A stretch of 50,601 nt of DNA from Vibrio sp. Hep-1b-8 (GTDB taxonomy: Bacteria > Pseudomonadota > Gammaproteobacteria > Enterobacterales > Vibrionaceae), in assembly GCF_006124995.1 (NCBI RefSeq), contig NZ_QEWN01000141.1, positions 1 through 50,601 on the forward strand, read 5' to 3'. Position 1 is the first letter of the stretch. Every line of letters begins with the position of its first letter. Below the pieces are notes generated by a model. It did not search any database, was not told the origin of the DNA, and saw nothing but the letters and a program-made list of their open reading frames with translations. Below, in pieces: positions 21,585 to 32,381 of the stretch. A program made the position numbers and the translations under genes.

Positions 21585-21672
21585 TTTTCGTGAAGTAAAT
21601 ATGAATAGAGTTCACTCGTAGGTACTACACTTATCCTATAAAAAAGTGAAGGGTAGCGAAGGAGTGAACTCT

Positions 21673-22497
21673 ATGAGCCAAGAAGCACTGATATCTCGTA
21701 TAAATGAATTACCTCGTATCGAAAGTGTTTTGCAAGAACTGCTCGAGATGGTTAACCGTGACTCAATCGACTTTAGTGAGCTTGCACATAAAATGGCTAT
21801 GGATCAGGTGCTGCTGGCTCGTGTGTTGAGGATGGCAAACTCAGCTCAGTTTGGAGGCGTTAAAGGTACCTCCAATATTAATGATGCCATTGTTCGTATC
21901 GGTATCGGAGCCATTCGCAATCTTATCTCATCCTCTATTTTGGCTTGTAGCTTTCCAAAAATAGAAACTCTCAATATCAAAGACTACTGGGCTGGCACGT
22001 TTGAAGTGGCCACTATCGCCAGTACCATCGCAAAAGATATCAAACTCGATCCCAATGAAGCGTTCACAACGGGTATTTTGCATAACATCGGCGAGTTAAT
22101 GATTCACACATTAGAACCGGAAAAAGCGGTTGCGATTAGTCAGCGTGTCGCAAATGGAGAAAATGCGGCTTTGGTGCAGAGGGAAGTGCTTGGTGTTGAT
22201 GCTCAGCAGCTTGGCGCAGTATTGGCAGAAAGTTGGAAGTTTCCTAATGAGCTGGTGGACGCGATAGCCAATGTTAATCACCCTGCCAAAGCGGTTGAAT
22301 CCAAACGACTCGCTTGTCTGATGTACTTAGCTCGTGATGCTCATCAGAGTTGGGACGCGATGTTTGACGAACATGAAAAGCAACGCTATTTAGCCAATAG
22401 CAAAGCGGCTCAAGCTCTACATGTATCGCCAGAACTGGCGTCCAAAATTGATAAAGTGCGTGGTCAGGGAAGCGAACTGGCCTATCAATTGTTCTAA
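21673..22497 (+). CDS. HDOD domain signalling protein
   Basis: A 274-residue HDOD protein, a non-catalytic relative of HD phosphohydrolases. The domain covers residues ~8-205: LPRIESVLQELLEMV, MAMDQVLLARVLRMANSAQFGG, INDAIVRIGIGAIRNLI, TGILHNIGELMIHT. I start at the ATG at 21673 because AAGGAG lies seven bases before it; an in-frame GTG at 21646 is less likely. Role unknown; such proteins often regulate motility or second-messenger responses in Vibrio. Single gene. Confidence 0.9.
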   Translation: MSQEALISRINELPRIESVLQELLEMVNRDSIDFSELAHKMAMDQVLLARVLRMANSAQFGGVKGTSNINDAIVRIGIGAIRNLISSSILACSFPKIETLNIKDYWAGTFEVATIASTIAKDIKLDPNEAFTTGILHNIGELMIHTLEPEKAVAISQRVANGENAALVQREVLGVDAQQLGAVLAESWKFPNELVDAIANVNHPAKAVESKRLACLMYLARDAHQSWDAMFDEHEKQRYLANSKAAQALHVSPELASKIDKVRGQGSELAYQLF

Positions 22498-22528
22498 ATA
22501 GATAGGCCAGTGATTGGTTGTGAATTTG

Positions 22529-23434
22529 TTAGATGGCTTGTTTGCTAACATCCTTTTTGCCAAATCTTATCTGCTGGATCACCAAGCCCACTATAATTAA
22601 GACCAACCCGATAAGAGTGGATGGATGAATCTGCTCTCCGATAATGCTTGCCAGTAGCATCAATGAGATAAAAGGTGAGGCGAAAATTAGGTTGCTAATA
22701 CGCGCCGTATTTTGCGTGAGTTTCAATGCACTTAGCCATAAGACGAAAGTAACACCCATTTCAAAAAGCCCCACATAGGTCACCGCAAACCAGCCTTGAG
22801 TCGATATCTGTGCAAAGGAAAGGCCTTCATACAGGGTTAAACCAATAGCACAAGGGATTGCGACTAGGAAACCTAATAGCACGCCAACAATTGGATCCGC
22901 TTTGTTTTTGGTATTGAGAATCCAGTAGCTTGCCCACAACAGAGTCGAAAGTAGTGCTAAACCAACGCCAAGTGGGCTGTCAAAATTCAAACCGAGAACA
23001 TCGCCTTGAGTGGCAATCACAATGACTCCAAGATAGCTAAAGGTACAGGCAAGCCAATCTTGCTTACGAATCTTTTGCCCTAAAAAAGCAGCGGCCATCA
23101 GAGTAAGAGTAATCGCCCAGCTGTAATTGATAGCCTGTGCTTGAGATGCGGGCAACAAATCATAGGCCTTGAACAAAATAATGTAGTAGGCAAGAGGGTT
23201 TATCAGGCCAAGTAGTATGTAGTACCAAGGGTTAGAGAGGAACGTGCTTGGTAATAGTTTGAGCTTGCCTTGAACGGTACATATAACCAAAAGCGCAATG
23301 GCAGAGACAATGCTTGCGATGGTAAGCATTTGAATTGGAGAGAACTCTGCCAGAGTGAGTTTGAAAGCAGTGGCTACCGTTGACCAGAGTAATACAGCCG
23401 ATAAACCTAATCCTAAAGCGCGACGCTCGTTCAT
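22529..23434 (-). CDS. EamA/DMT-family transporter
   Basis: A 301-residue inner-membrane protein with ten predicted helices in two EamA repeats. Repeat one starts ALGLGLSAVLLWSTVATAFKLTL; repeat two contains TYVGLFEMGVTFVLWLSALKLTQNTARISNLIFASPFISLMLLASIIGEQIHPSTLIG. I start at the ATG at 23434 (MNERRAL), which has AAGGA five bases upstream; a longer frame up to 23542 adds 36 unlikely residues. Substrate unknown. Divergent from rmuC. Confidence 0.9.
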   Translation of the reverse strand: MNERRALGLGLSAVLLWSTVATAFKLTLAEFSPIQMLTIASIVSAIALLVICTVQGKLKLLPSTFLSNPWYYILLGLINPLAYYIILFKAYDLLPASQAQAINYSWAITLTLMAAAFLGQKIRKQDWLACTFSYLGVIVIATQGDVLGLNFDSPLGVGLALLSTLLWASYWILNTKNKADPIVGVLLGFLVAIPCAIGLTLYEGLSFAQISTQGWFAVTYVGLFEMGVTFVLWLSALKLTQNTARISNLIFASPFISLMLLASIIGEQIHPSTLIGLVLIIVGLVIQQIRFGKKDVSKQAI

Positions 23435-23600
23435 GATGTTCCTTAATAAAACCAATGACTTGTATATCGTTAGCCATTGGTGTGGTACAGAGTGCGGAGC
23501 GCCTAGTCTAGCTGTTCGATATCTAGCCGACAAACTGGACATTTATCCAGTGGTCAAATACCATTGAAACTATCGAAATATGAAGAGTTAAATCATTATT

Positions 23601-25151
23601 ATGCAATGGATTCTTGAGCATCAAGGCGTGCTGGTTAGTGGAATGATCAGTGCAATAACCAGTGGGTTGGACGTTGGCTGGTGGGTCAAACAAAAAATGC
23701 GTTTTAACCAACAGCTCCTTGAACAACAAGTAGAATCGAATCAACAGTTGGCGAGTACGCAAATAGCACAACTAGAGAAGGAGCTGGCAGAAGCTCAGCA
23801 AGATCTTGATGAACTCGATGGTGAGCGTGATAGAGCGGCTCTTGAAATTAAACAATCTCACGGAAAGTTGATGGCGGTGCTTGAGAAGCTGCGTTACTTT
23901 GAAGCGGTGAAACAAGAACGCCAGCAGTACGCTGATGATTTAGATCGTCTTCGTGAACAAAAATCTCAGCTTGAAGCACAGTTGCGAGAGCAGGAAGCAC
24001 GTCATGAACAAGAGAATAAATCTAATCATGAGAAGCTACAGTTACTGGAACAAGCAGAAGAACGTTTAAAGCAGCAATTTGAATATCTTGCTAACCAGTT
24101 GTTTGACGCCAAAACCGCAAAGGTTGATCAGCAAAATCGTCAAAGCCTCGATGGTTTGCTGACGCCGCTAAGAGAGCAACTCGAAGGGTTTAAGAAACAG
24201 GTTAGTGATAGCTTCAATCAAGAAGCGAAAGAGCGCCATACCTTAGTTCATGAGCTTAAGAATCTACAACGTCTCAATGAACAGATGAGTAAGGAAGCGT
24301 TGAATCTCACTCAAGCCTTGAAAGGTGATAACAAGCAGCAGGGCAACTGGGGTGAGGTGGTACTTGCAAGGGTGTTAGCGGAATCGGGATTACGTGAAGG
24401 ACATGAGTATCAGACTCAAGTCAGCTTACAGAACGAGGCTGGAAAACGCTATCAGCCAGATGTCATTGTTCATTTACCGCAGAATAAGCAAGTCGTGGTG
24501 GATTCGAAGATGGCACTGGTCGCCTACGAGCGTTACTTCAACTCGGAAACTAACCATGATAGGGAGCGTGCTTTAAGTGACCACTTACTTGCAATTCGTG
24601 CTCATATCAAAGGGTTATCCCAGAAAGACTACCATCAACTAAAAGGTATCCAGAGCTTAGATTACGTATTGATGTTCATTCCCGTCGAACCTGCTTTCCA
24701 AGTTGCGATTCAGGCAGACCCAAGCCTAGTCAAAGATGCAATGGAGCAGAACATCATTTTAGTCAGTCCGACGACCTTGTTGGTTGCTTTACGCACCATT
24801 GATAATTTATGGCGTAATGAGCGTCAAAACCAAAATGCACAAATCATTGCTGAACGGGCTAGTAAGCTCTATGACAAGCTGCGTTTGTTTGTTGACGACA
24901 TGGAGAGTTTAGGTGGTGCGCTCGACAAAGCGAATCAGAATTATCAAGGGGCGATGAATAAGCTTGTTACCGGACGAGGTAATGTGATTCGTCAGGCAGA
25001 AAGCTTTAAGCAGCTCGGAGTGGAGGTGAAAAAATCCATCTCAAATGACTTAGCTCAGCTCGCACATCATGATCAATTCACAGAAAATGCAAGCTTGGAT
25101 AAAAATGACTCGTTCGCTGAAAGACATACGGATGAGGATAAAGTAAACTAA
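23601..25151 (+). CDS. rmuC: DNA recombination protein RmuC
   Basis: A 516-residue protein with a short N-terminal hydrophobic part, a long coiled coil (about 30-190) and the RmuC nuclease-like core (200-440: GNWGEVVLARVLAESGLREGHEY, YQPDVIVHLPQNKQVVVDSKMAL, DYVLMFIPVEPAF, SPTTLLVALRTI). The core belongs to the PD-(D/E)XK-like fold. RmuC limits recombination at inverted repeats in E. coli. It precedes ubiE by 56 bases in the same direction, as in enterics. Confidence 0.95.
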   Translation: MQWILEHQGVLVSGMISAITSGLDVGWWVKQKMRFNQQLLEQQVESNQQLASTQIAQLEKELAEAQQDLDELDGERDRAALEIKQSHGKLMAVLEKLRYFEAVKQERQQYADDLDRLREQKSQLEAQLREQEARHEQENKSNHEKLQLLEQAEERLKQQFEYLANQLFDAKTAKVDQQNRQSLDGLLTPLREQLEGFKKQVSDSFNQEAKERHTLVHELKNLQRLNEQMSKEALNLTQALKGDNKQQGNWGEVVLARVLAESGLREGHEYQTQVSLQNEAGKRYQPDVIVHLPQNKQVVVDSKMALVAYERYFNSETNHDRERALSDHLLAIRAHIKGLSQKDYHQLKGIQSLDYVLMFIPVEPAFQVAIQADPSLVKDAMEQNIILVSPTTLLVALRTIDNLWRNERQNQNAQIIAERASKLYDKLRLFVDDMESLGGALDKANQNYQGAMNKLVTGRGNVIRQAESFKQLGVEVKKSISNDLAQLAHHDQFTENASLDKNDSFAERHTDEDKVN

Positions 25152-25207
25152 TCGCCCGCAGTGCTTAGGTCGTATTAATTCAATGCACTGTACGAAGAGG
25201 AATCACA

Positions 25208-25990
25208 ATGACGGATACAAGCGTGCAATCGAATACAGCTTTAGAATCTAATGAAACCACGCATTTTGGTTTCACCACCGTAGCGAAAGAAGAGAAAGTC
25301 GCAAAAGTTGCTGAAGTTTTCCACTCTGTGGCAGCTAAGTACGACATCATGAATGACCTGATGTCAGGTGGTATCCATCGCTTATGGAAACGTTTTACGA
25401 TCGACTGCAGTGGTGTTCGTCCTGGTCAGCGTGTTCTTGACCTTGGTGGTGGTACAGGTGATCTGACGGCTAAATTCTCACGTATCGTCGGCGAAAAGGG
25501 TCATGTCATTCTAGCGGATATCAATAACTCAATGCTTAACGTGGGTCGTGATAAGTTACGTGACAATGGCATTGTTGGTAATGTTCATTATGTTCAGGCT
25601 AACGCGGAAGAACTCCCTTTCCCTGACGACTATTTTGATGCAATTACAATCAGCTTCTGTTTACGTAATGTAACGGACAAAGATAAAGCACTGCGTTCCA
25701 TGTACCGTGTATTAAAGCCGGGTGGTCGTCTGCTTGTGCTTGAGTTCTCTAAGCCAGTATTTGAACCTCTATCAAAGGTTTATGACAGTTACTCTTTCCA
25801 TTTATTGCCGAAAATGGGTGAACTGGTGGCCAACGATGCAGAGAGTTACCGTTACCTTGCAGAGTCTATCCGTATGCACCCAGATCAAGAGACGCTAAAA
25901 GGGATGATGGACGAAGCCGGTTTTGAGCAAACCAGTTACTACAATCTGACTGGTGGCATCGTTGCGCTGCACCGTGGTTACAAATTCTAA
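25208..25990 (+). CDS. ubiE: Ubiquinone/menaquinone C-methyltransferase UbiE
   Basis: SAM-dependent C-methylation of demethylmenaquinol and of the ubiquinone precursor. 260 residues, close to E. coli (251). SAM motif [13 protein letters not shown] is at residues 76-87; [24 protein letters not shown] and [38 protein letters not shown] are family marks, and it ends [18 protein letters not shown] precedes the ATG. First of ubiE-ubiJ-ubiB. Confidence 0.98.
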   Translation: MTDTSVQSNTALESNETTHFGFTTVAKEEKVAKVAEVFHSVAAKYDIMNDLMSGGIHRLWKRFTIDCSGVRPGQRVLDLGGGTGDLTAKFSRIVGEKGHVILADINNSMLNVGRDKLRDNGIVGNVHYVQANAEELPFPDDYFDAITISFCLRNVTDKDKALRSMYRVLKPGGRLLVLEFSKPVFEPLSKVYDSYSFHLLPKMGELVANDAESYRYLAESIRMHPDQETLKGMMDEAGFEQTSYYNLTGGIVALHRGYKF

Positions 25991-26001
25991 GGTTATCCGC
26001 T

Positions 26002-26607
26002 ATGCCATTTGAACCACTTGTAACGGCAGTGATTGAAACATCGCTCAACATTCTAATTAAGGATGACCCAGAATTGGGTCGTCGTCTTGCCCGTTTAAAA
26101 GGTCAGGTTATTCAAGTTCATCTCAAAGAGCTGAATAAAACACTAACCTTTATCTTTAGCCAGCAAATTGATGTGTTGGCAAACTATGAAGGCGAGCCAG
26201 ATTGTTACTTATCCCTCAATCTATCTGTGCTTCCAGAATTGCGTGAGCAATCCAACATTACTCGTTTGATCAAACAAGATAAGTTGATTCTTGAAGGTGA
26301 TATCCAACTGGCACAGAAGTTCTCTCAGCTTATGACGGATTGCAAACCTGACATTGAAGAGTGGTTGTCTAGAGTGACTGGTGATGTGGTTGCTCACACT
26401 GTCGTGAAAGGCGCTGCCAACGTGGGTCAAATGATTAAGTCACAAGCGACTAAGCATCAAAACCACCTTGCTCAAGTCTTAACTGAAGAATGGAAAATAG
26501 CTCCTGCGCCACTTGAAATTGCTCACTTCTGTGATCAAGTTGATGATGTCAGAAGCCAAGCTGCACGTGTGGAAGCGAAACTTAATCAGCTATTGGAGCG
26601 TGCATGA
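26002..26607 (+). CDS. ubiJ: Ubiquinone biosynthesis accessory factor UbiJ
   Basis: A 201-residue protein with an SCP2-type lipid-binding domain in the first ~110 residues and a helical C-terminus. UbiJ with UbiK organises the soluble Ubi complex and carries the lipid intermediates. It lies 11 bases after ubiE and overlaps ubiB by four bases (ATGA). The position between ubiE and ubiB is diagnostic. Confidence 0.93.
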   Translation: MPFEPLVTAVIETSLNILIKDDPELGRRLARLKGQVIQVHLKELNKTLTFIFSQQIDVLANYEGEPDCYLSLNLSVLPELREQSNITRLIKQDKLILEGDIQLAQKFSQLMTDCKPDIEEWLSRVTGDVVAHTVVKGAANVGQMIKSQATKHQNHLAQVLTEEWKIAPAPLEIAHFCDQVDDVRSQAARVEAKLNQLLERA

Positions 26608-28238
26608 CCTTAACTGAGCTGCGTCGCTTATACCGAATCATCCGAGTCCAATTGGAATATGGTCTTGATGAGTTGCTACCCAATCATCAATTAACTAAAG
26701 CGCCTCTGTTAGCACGAAAAAGTCTGTTCTGGATTAAGAATCAACATCCAGACAAGCCACTTGGCGATAGACTGCGACTAGCGCTGCAAGAGCTTGGCCC
26801 CGTATGGATCAAGTTTGGTCAGATGATGTCGACACGTCGCGATCTTTTTCCTCCTCAGATTGCCGATCCACTTGCCTTATTGCAGGACCAGGTTTCCCCA
26901 TTTGATGGTCAGCTAGCTAAACAGCAAATAGAGCAGGCGCTAGGCGGTGCACTTGACACTTGGTTTGATGATTTTGATATCAAACCGCTGGCTTCGGCCT
27001 CCATTGCTCAGGTTCACACGGCTAAGCTTAAGTCGACTAACCAAGAAGTGGTATTAAAGGTCATTAGGCCAGATATTCGCCCGGTCATTGATGCAGATCT
27101 AAAACTGATGTACCGCATGGCGCGTATAGTCGCAAAAGCACTTCCTGAAGCACGTCGTTTAAAACCGGTCGAGGTCGTGCGTGAGTACGAGAAAACCTTA
27201 CTTGATGAGCTTGATCTAAGACGTGAAGCGGCGAACGCGATTCAGCTGCGACGAAACTTTGAAGGAAGTGAAGAACTTTACGTTCCAGAAGTGATTACTG
27301 ATTTCAGTAATAAAACTGTCATGGTTTCTGAGCGAATATACGGCATTCAAGTATCGGACATCGAAGGTCTGAAAGCGAATGGCACCAACATGAAGCTGCT
27401 AGCGGAACGTGGTGTGAGCGTGTTTTTTACTCAGGTATTTCGAGACAGCTTTTTTCATGCTGATATGCATCCGGGCAATGTGTTTGTTGAGCCGGAGCAC
27501 CCTGAGAATCCTCGTTGGATAGGCTTAGACTGTGGCATTGTCGGTACGCTTAATAGTGAAGATAAACGCTATTTAGCAGAGAATTTTTTAGCTTTCTTTA
27601 ACCGAGACTATCGCCGAGTTGCTGAACTGCATGTTGAGTCAGGTTGGGTTCCACGTGAAACCAATGTGGATGAGTTTGAATTTGCTATCCGTATTGTATG
27701 TGAACCTATATTTGCAAAGCCTTTGTGCGAAATTTCATTTGGTCATGTGCTATTGAATCTCTTCAATACAGCACGACGATTTAATATGGAAGTTCAGCCT
27801 CAGTTGGTTTTGCTACAAAAAACCTTGCTCTATGTGGAAGGCCTAGGTCGACAGCTATACCCTCAATTGGATTTGTGGGAAACCGCTAAACCATTCCTCG
27901 AAGAGTGGATGATGAACCAAGTAGGGCCTCAGGCGGTGATTAATGCGGTGAAAGATAGAGCGCCGTTCTGGGCAGAAAAATTGCCAGAGCTGCCTGAGCT
28001 TCTGTATGACAGCTTGCGTCAGGGCAAGATGATGAATCAGCGTATCGATCAGCTATATCAAGGTTATCGTTCCAGCAAGCGTCAGCAAGCGACAGGAAAA
28101 TTTTTATTTGGTGTTGGTGCCACATTAGTCGTATGCTCGGCAATATTGGTCAACAGCACATATGAGCAACTTTCAATGGTGAGTGCACTAGGTGGCGTCA
28201 CATTTTGGTTGCTTAGTTGGCGAGCTTATCGTCGATAG
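26604..28238 (+). CDS. ubiB: UbiB, ADCK-type atypical kinase of ubiquinone biosynthesis
   Basis: 544 residues, same as E. coli UbiB (546). The family KxGQ motif is [21 protein letters not shown] near residue 70; the Ala-rich loop ASASIAQVH, the invariant Lys in VVLKVIRP, the [10 protein letters not shown] catalytic stretch and GLDCGIVG are present. Two hydrophobic segments close the C-terminus (about 495-540), anchoring it in the membrane. UbiB has ATPase activity and supports ubiquinone synthesis. A degenerate parS-like palindrome lies at 27647-27662. Confidence 0.97.
   Translation: MTLTELRRLYRIIRVQLEYGLDELLPNHQLTKAPLLARKSLFWIKNQHPDKPLGDRLRLALQELGPVWIKFGQMMSTRRDLFPPQIADPLALLQDQVSPFDGQLAKQQIEQALGGALDTWFDDFDIKPLASASIAQVHTAKLKSTNQEVVLKVIRPDIRPVIDADLKLMYRMARIVAKALPEARRLKPVEVVREYEKTLLDELDLRREAANAIQLRRNFEGSEELYVPEVITDFSNKTVMVSERIYGIQVSDIEGLKANGTNMKLLAERGVSVFFTQVFRDSFFHADMHPGNVFVEPEHPENPRWIGLDCGIVGTLNSEDKRYLAENFLAFFNRDYRRVAELHVESGWVPRETNVDEFEFAIRIVCEPIFAKPLCEISFGHVLLNLFNTARRFNMEVQPQLVLLQKTLLYVEGLGRQLYPQLDLWETAKPFLEEWMMNQVGPQAVINAVKDRAPFWAEKLPELPELLYDSLRQGKMMNQRIDQLYQGYRSSKRQQATGKFLFGVGATLVVCSAILVNSTYEQLSMVSALGGVTFWLLSWRAYRR
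27647..27662 (+). promoter_or_regulatory. Degenerate parS-like site in ubiB
   Basis: GGTTCCACGTGAAACC matches 13 of 16 parS positions; the inner GTT-C-CACGTGAAAC fits the relaxed TGTTNCACGTGAAACA form used by B. subtilis except both end bases. It is 16 kb from the main cluster and may be chance within WVPRETN codons. Confidence 0.35.
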
Positions 28239-28288
28239 ACGTTAAACTCTTGAAATAATTTTGTTTAATAAGACCCGAGGTAAAAAGA

Positions 28289-28525
28289 ATGGGTGGTATT
28301 AGTATTTGGCAACTTCTAATTATTGCTGTCATCGTTGTTCTACTGTTTGGTACTAAGAAACTACGTGGCATTGGTGGCGATCTTGGTAGCGCAGTAAAAG
28401 GCTTTAAGAAAGCGATGAGTGAAGATGATGCAGCTAAGAAAGACGCTGACTTCGAACAAAAGAACCTAGAGCAGCAGAAAACGGACGCGACTGCTGAAAC
28501 TAAGAAAGACAAAGAGCAGGCGTAA
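28289..28525 (+). CDS. tatA: Twin-arginine translocase subunit TatA
   Basis: A 78-residue TatA: one N-terminal membrane helix ([17 protein letters not shown]), the FGxKKLRxxG hinge, then an amphipathic helix [17 protein letters not shown] and a charged tail. It forms the variable pore ring for folded proteins with RR signal peptides. GAGG lies before the ATG. Three bases precede tatB. Confidence 0.97.
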   Translation: MGGISIWQLLIIAVIVVLLFGTKKLRGIGGDLGSAVKGFKKAMSEDDAAKKDADFEQKNLEQQKTDATAETKKDKEQA

Positions 28526-28528
28526 CTC

Positions 28529-28960
28529 GTGTTTGATATCGGTTTTTGGGAACTGGTATTAATATCTGTCGTTGGGCTGGTGGTTCTTGGTCCGGAGCGT
28601 TTGCCTCATGCAATTCGCAGTGTCTCTAAGTTTATAGGCGCAGCAAAGAATATGGCGAACAGTGTGAAAGACGAGCTTTCTCACGAGCTTAAGGTACAAG
28701 AACTGCAAGAAAACTTGCGTAAAGCGGAACAAATGGGGATGGAAGACCTTTCCCCAGATCTGAAGGCTTCGGTAGAGCAATTGAAGCAAGCTGCGCAAGA
28801 TGTACAGCGCCCATATGCGAGCAAAAGCGACTCAGCATTGAATAAGTCTGAGACAGTGAATGAGAGTATTGAATCCGTTCCAAGCGCCAATGACTCCAGG
28901 GAGAAGGTTGAGAGTTTATCTCCTCAACCATCACCACAGGCAGATAAAAAAGCCGAATAG
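28529..28960 (+). CDS. tatB: Sec-independent protein translocase subunit TatB
   Basis: 143 residues with GTG start. [26 protein letters not shown] is the invariant TatB N-terminus including Glu8 and the GPERLP hinge; an amphipathic helix follows and then a polar tail with Ser/Pro. It forms the receptor complex with TatC. Sits between tatA and tatC; a terminator-like hairpin separates it from tatC. Confidence 0.96.
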   Translation: MFDIGFWELVLISVVGLVVLGPERLPHAIRSVSKFIGAAKNMANSVKDELSHELKVQELQENLRKAEQMGMEDLSPDLKASVEQLKQAAQDVQRPYASKSDSALNKSETVNESIESVPSANDSREKVESLSPQPSPQADKKAE

Positions 28961-28972
28961 TCTCGCATTAGG

Positions 28973-29010
28973 AGGAGCTGTTTAATTGCAGCTCCTTTTC
29001 GATTTTTTTG
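28973..29010 (+). terminator. Terminator-like hairpin between tatB and tatC
   Basis: AGGAGCTG (28973-28980) pairs with CAGCTCCT (28989-28996), followed by TTTCGATTTTTTT. By shape this is an intrinsic terminator inside the tat operon and may lower tatC relative to tatAB. Confidence 0.6.
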
Positions 29011-29023
29011 AGTAGAGGTTTCC

Positions 29024-29776
29024 ATGTCTTCTGTTGAGCAGACACAGCCTTTGATCAGTCACCTATTGGAGCTACGAAATCGCTTATTACGTGCAATTCT
29101 AGCCGTGTTGGTGGTGTTCATAGGGCTGATCTATTTCTCCAATGATATCTATGAGTTTATCTCTGCACCTTTGGTAGAGCGTTTACCAGAAGGGGCAACG
29201 ATGATTGCAACTGATGTTGCATCTCCGTTCTTTACCCCGTTAAAGCTGACATTAATAGCGTCTATTTTTCTCGCGGTACCGTTTATTCTTTATCAAGTTT
29301 GGGCTTTCGTTGCACCGGGCTTATATAAACATGAACGTAGACTCATCATGCCACTTATGTTTTCAAGTTCACTACTGTTTTACTGTGGTGTTGCTTTTGC
29401 CTACTTTGTGGTATTTCCGTTAGTGTTTGGATTCTTCACCGCTATCTCGTTGGGTGGGGTGGAGTTTGCGACAGACATTTCGAGTTATCTCGATTTTGTA
29501 CTGGCTCTATTCCTCGCATTTGGTATTGCATTTGAAGTTCCAGTCGCAATTATTTTGTTGTGTTGGACAGGTGCAACCACACCGAAAAGCTTGAGTGAAA
29601 AACGTCCATATATTGTGGTCGGCGCATTTGTCGTTGGTATGATGCTAACGCCACCAGATATGATTTCACAAACCTTGCTGGCAATACCGATGTGTTTGCT
29701 TTTCGAGGTGGGTTTATTCTTTGCTCGTTTCTATGTTCGCAAGGACGAGACTGATGAACAGGAAGAAGAAGTCTAA
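29024..29776 (+). CDS. tatC: Sec-independent protein translocase subunit TatC
   Basis: 250 residues with six membrane helices. The N-terminal cytosolic [15 protein letters not shown] carries the signal-peptide-binding region; [17 protein letters not shown] and [34 protein letters not shown] are TatC marks. It recognises the RR motif with TatB. Distal gene of tatABC, followed by a terminator shared with tatD. Confidence 0.97.
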   Translation: MSSVEQTQPLISHLLELRNRLLRAILAVLVVFIGLIYFSNDIYEFISAPLVERLPEGATMIATDVASPFFTPLKLTLIASIFLAVPFILYQVWAFVAPGLYKHERRLIMPLMFSSSLLFYCGVAFAYFVVFPLVFGFFTAISLGGVEFATDISSYLDFVLALFLAFGIAFEVPVAIILLCWTGATTPKSLSEKRPYIVVGAFVVGMMLTPPDMISQTLLAIPMCLLFEVGLFFARFYVRKDETDEQEEEV

Positions 29777-29793
29777 TCTTCTGCCAAAGACAT

Positions 29794-29824
29794 AAAAGGC
29801 TTGCCAATCGGCAAGCCTTTTTCG
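29794..29824. terminator. Terminator between tatC and convergent tatD
   Basis: AAAGGCTTGCC / GGCAAGCCTTT with loop AATC, followed by TTCG. The symmetric A/T ends make it plausible for both strands. Confidence 0.87.
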
Positions 29825-29840
29825 TTTAAGAGATGTTGAT

Positions 29841-30602
29841 TCAAAGGGCAAACAGGGTTGTTGCGTTTTGTGTGGTTAACTGGTCTACCTGCTCGACACT
29901 GATTTGACGTAGCTCAGCGATGCGTTGGACAACCAAAGCGGTATAAGCGGGCTCATTACGCTTACCACGATGAGGAACGGGTGCTAAATAAGGGCAGTCT
30001 GTTTCAAGGATGACATAGTTCATATCAAGATGAGGTATCACCTTGTCCATTCCGCCATTTTTGAAAGTAGACACGCCTCCAAGGCCGAGGTGGAATCCGA
30101 GGCCATTGATTGCTTTAGCCTCTTCGAGGCTGCCACCAAAGCAGTGGAACACGCCTGATAGGGAACCGTCTTGTTCCTGACTTAGTAAGGCCAGGGTTTC
30201 CTTGATCGAATCTCGCGTATGGATGACAACCGGCAGTTTCATCTCTTTAGCCCAATTGAGCTGTGTGATGAAGGCCATCTCTTGCTCTGCTCTAAAGGTT
30301 TTATCCCAGTAAAGGTCAATACCGATCTCGCCTACGGCAATAAAGCGATGTTTCTCAAACCATGAATAGATGATATCTAGCGTCTGTTTGACATTACCAT
30401 CGACATAGCAAGGGTGGAGTCCCATCATCGAACGGCAAATCTGTGGGTATTGCGCTTCAGTGGCGAGCATTGGCTCTATCGAATCTAAGTCGATATTAGG
30501 TAACAATATTCTATCAATGCCTTGGGCTAGGGCCCGTTTAACTACGTCATCACGGTCTGCATCAAATTCACTGGCATAGATATGCGCATGGGTATCGATC
30601 AT
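29841..30602 (-). CDS. tatD: TatD-family metal-dependent hydrolase
   Basis: 253 residues of the TatD DNase family (TIM-barrel amidohydrolase fold). Ligands: MIDTHAHIYASEF (HxH), GEIGIDLYWD (Glu), PVVIHTRDS (His), GVFHCFGGSLEEA (His) and ETDCPYLAP (Asp). E. coli TatD/YjjV/YcfH-type enzymes act as 3'-5' nucleases, and no role in Tat transport is needed. The closest group (TatD, YjjV or YcfH) is uncertain; the position next to tatABC, though convergent, suggests TatD. Confidence 0.85.
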   Translation of the reverse strand: MIDTHAHIYASEFDADRDDVVKRALAQGIDRILLPNIDLDSIEPMLATEAQYPQICRSMMGLHPCYVDGNVKQTLDIIYSWFEKHRFIAVGEIGIDLYWDKTFRAEQEMAFITQLNWAKEMKLPVVIHTRDSIKETLALLSQEQDGSLSGVFHCFGGSLEEAKAINGLGFHLGLGGVSTFKNGGMDKVIPHLDMNYVILETDCPYLAPVPHRGKRNEPAYTALVVQRIAELRQISVEQVDQLTTQNATTLFAL

Positions 30603-30710
30603 GGTCTGTCTCTGGAACTCATTGAATGGATGCCAGTATACGGCAGTGTGAGCATTTGGTCATTTTTTGCATTTTTCTGCTTTGTTGCTAGCGTCACTAC
30701 CAAGGAGTGA

Positions 30711-31802
<1,092 letters not shown>

Positions 31803-31827
31803 TTGTGATGAGTTTGTAATTTCGAAA

Positions 31828-31856
31828 GGCTGGCAGTTGTCAGCCCTTTTTCGTTT
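31828..31856 (+). terminator. Intrinsic terminator after hemB
   Basis: GGCTGGCAGTTGTCAGCC forms a short stem-loop followed by CTTTTTCGTTT, between hemB and the GNAT gene. Confidence 0.7.
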
Positions 31857-31868
31857 AGGAGTTTGATA

Positions 31869-32309
31869 GTGAGTGTAGTTTATCGTCAGGGAACGCTCGC
31901 AGAGTGTGTCCAAGTTGTAGAGCAGATCCAAGAGTTTGCTCATAAAGAGACGCTCGAAAGCTTATCGGCGCGCTTGGAAGGTAAAGCTCGATCTCTGATT
32001 CAGGTCGCGCAAGAAGGGGACAAGCTACTTGGCTTTAAAATTGGCTATCAATTGGATGAGCAAACCTTTTACAGCTGGTTCGGAGGTGTTTCTTCGCTGG
32101 CTCGTAATAAAGGTGTGGCGCAAAAACTGTTGGAAATTCAAGAACAGTGGGTAGCAGAGCAGGGTTATAAGCAGCTAAAAGTGAAATCGAGAAATCAATT
32201 TCCTGCGATGTTAAGACTCTTGCTTAGGAATGGTTATCTCATTGAAAAATTTGAACAAAAAAATCCTTTGCTCGAGAGCCGAATTCACTTTTTGAAGGTA
32301 CTCAAGTGA
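31869..32309 (+). CDS. GNAT-family N-acetyltransferase
   Basis: A 146-residue GNAT protein. The acetyl-CoA loop region is GGVSSLARNKGVAQKLLEIQEQWVAEQGYKQLKVKSRNQFPAMLRLLLRNGYLI, with the R-x-x-G-V/x-A pattern. I prefer the GTG at 31869 because AGGAG lies seven bases before it; the TTG at 31863 would be too close. Substrate unknown. The same gene stands between hemB and ryhB in other Vibrio as far as I recall. Confidence 0.85.
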   Translation: MSVVYRQGTLAECVQVVEQIQEFAHKETLESLSARLEGKARSLIQVAQEGDKLLGFKIGYQLDEQTFYSWFGGVSSLARNKGVAQKLLEIQEQWVAEQGYKQLKVKSRNQFPAMLRLLLRNGYLIEKFEQKNPLLESRIHFLKVLK

Positions 32310-32322
32310 GTTAATAAAATAA

Positions 32323-32343
32323 ATGAGATTTTTTCTCATTTAG
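32323..32343. repeat. Inverted repeat before the ryhB promoter
   Basis: AAATGAGA-TTTTT-TCTCATTT is a perfect palindrome; a third AAATGAGAA lies at 32357. It may be the GNAT terminator (without a following T run) or an additional Fur-type operator. Confidence 0.5.
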
Positions 32344-32346
32344 ATG

Positions 32347-32380
32347 TTGACTCATTAAATGAGAATGGTTATTATTTATC
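32347..32380 (+). promoter_or_regulatory. ryhB promoter with overlapping Fur box
   Basis: A -35 TTGACT (32347-32352), a 17-base spacer and a -10 TATTAT (32370-32375). The spacer and -10 contain AATGAGAATGGTTATTATT, a good match to the Fur box (GATAATGATTATCATTATC). Iron-loaded Fur would block transcription. Based on motif match and known Fur control of RyhB. Confidence 0.75.
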
Positions 32381-32381
32381 T

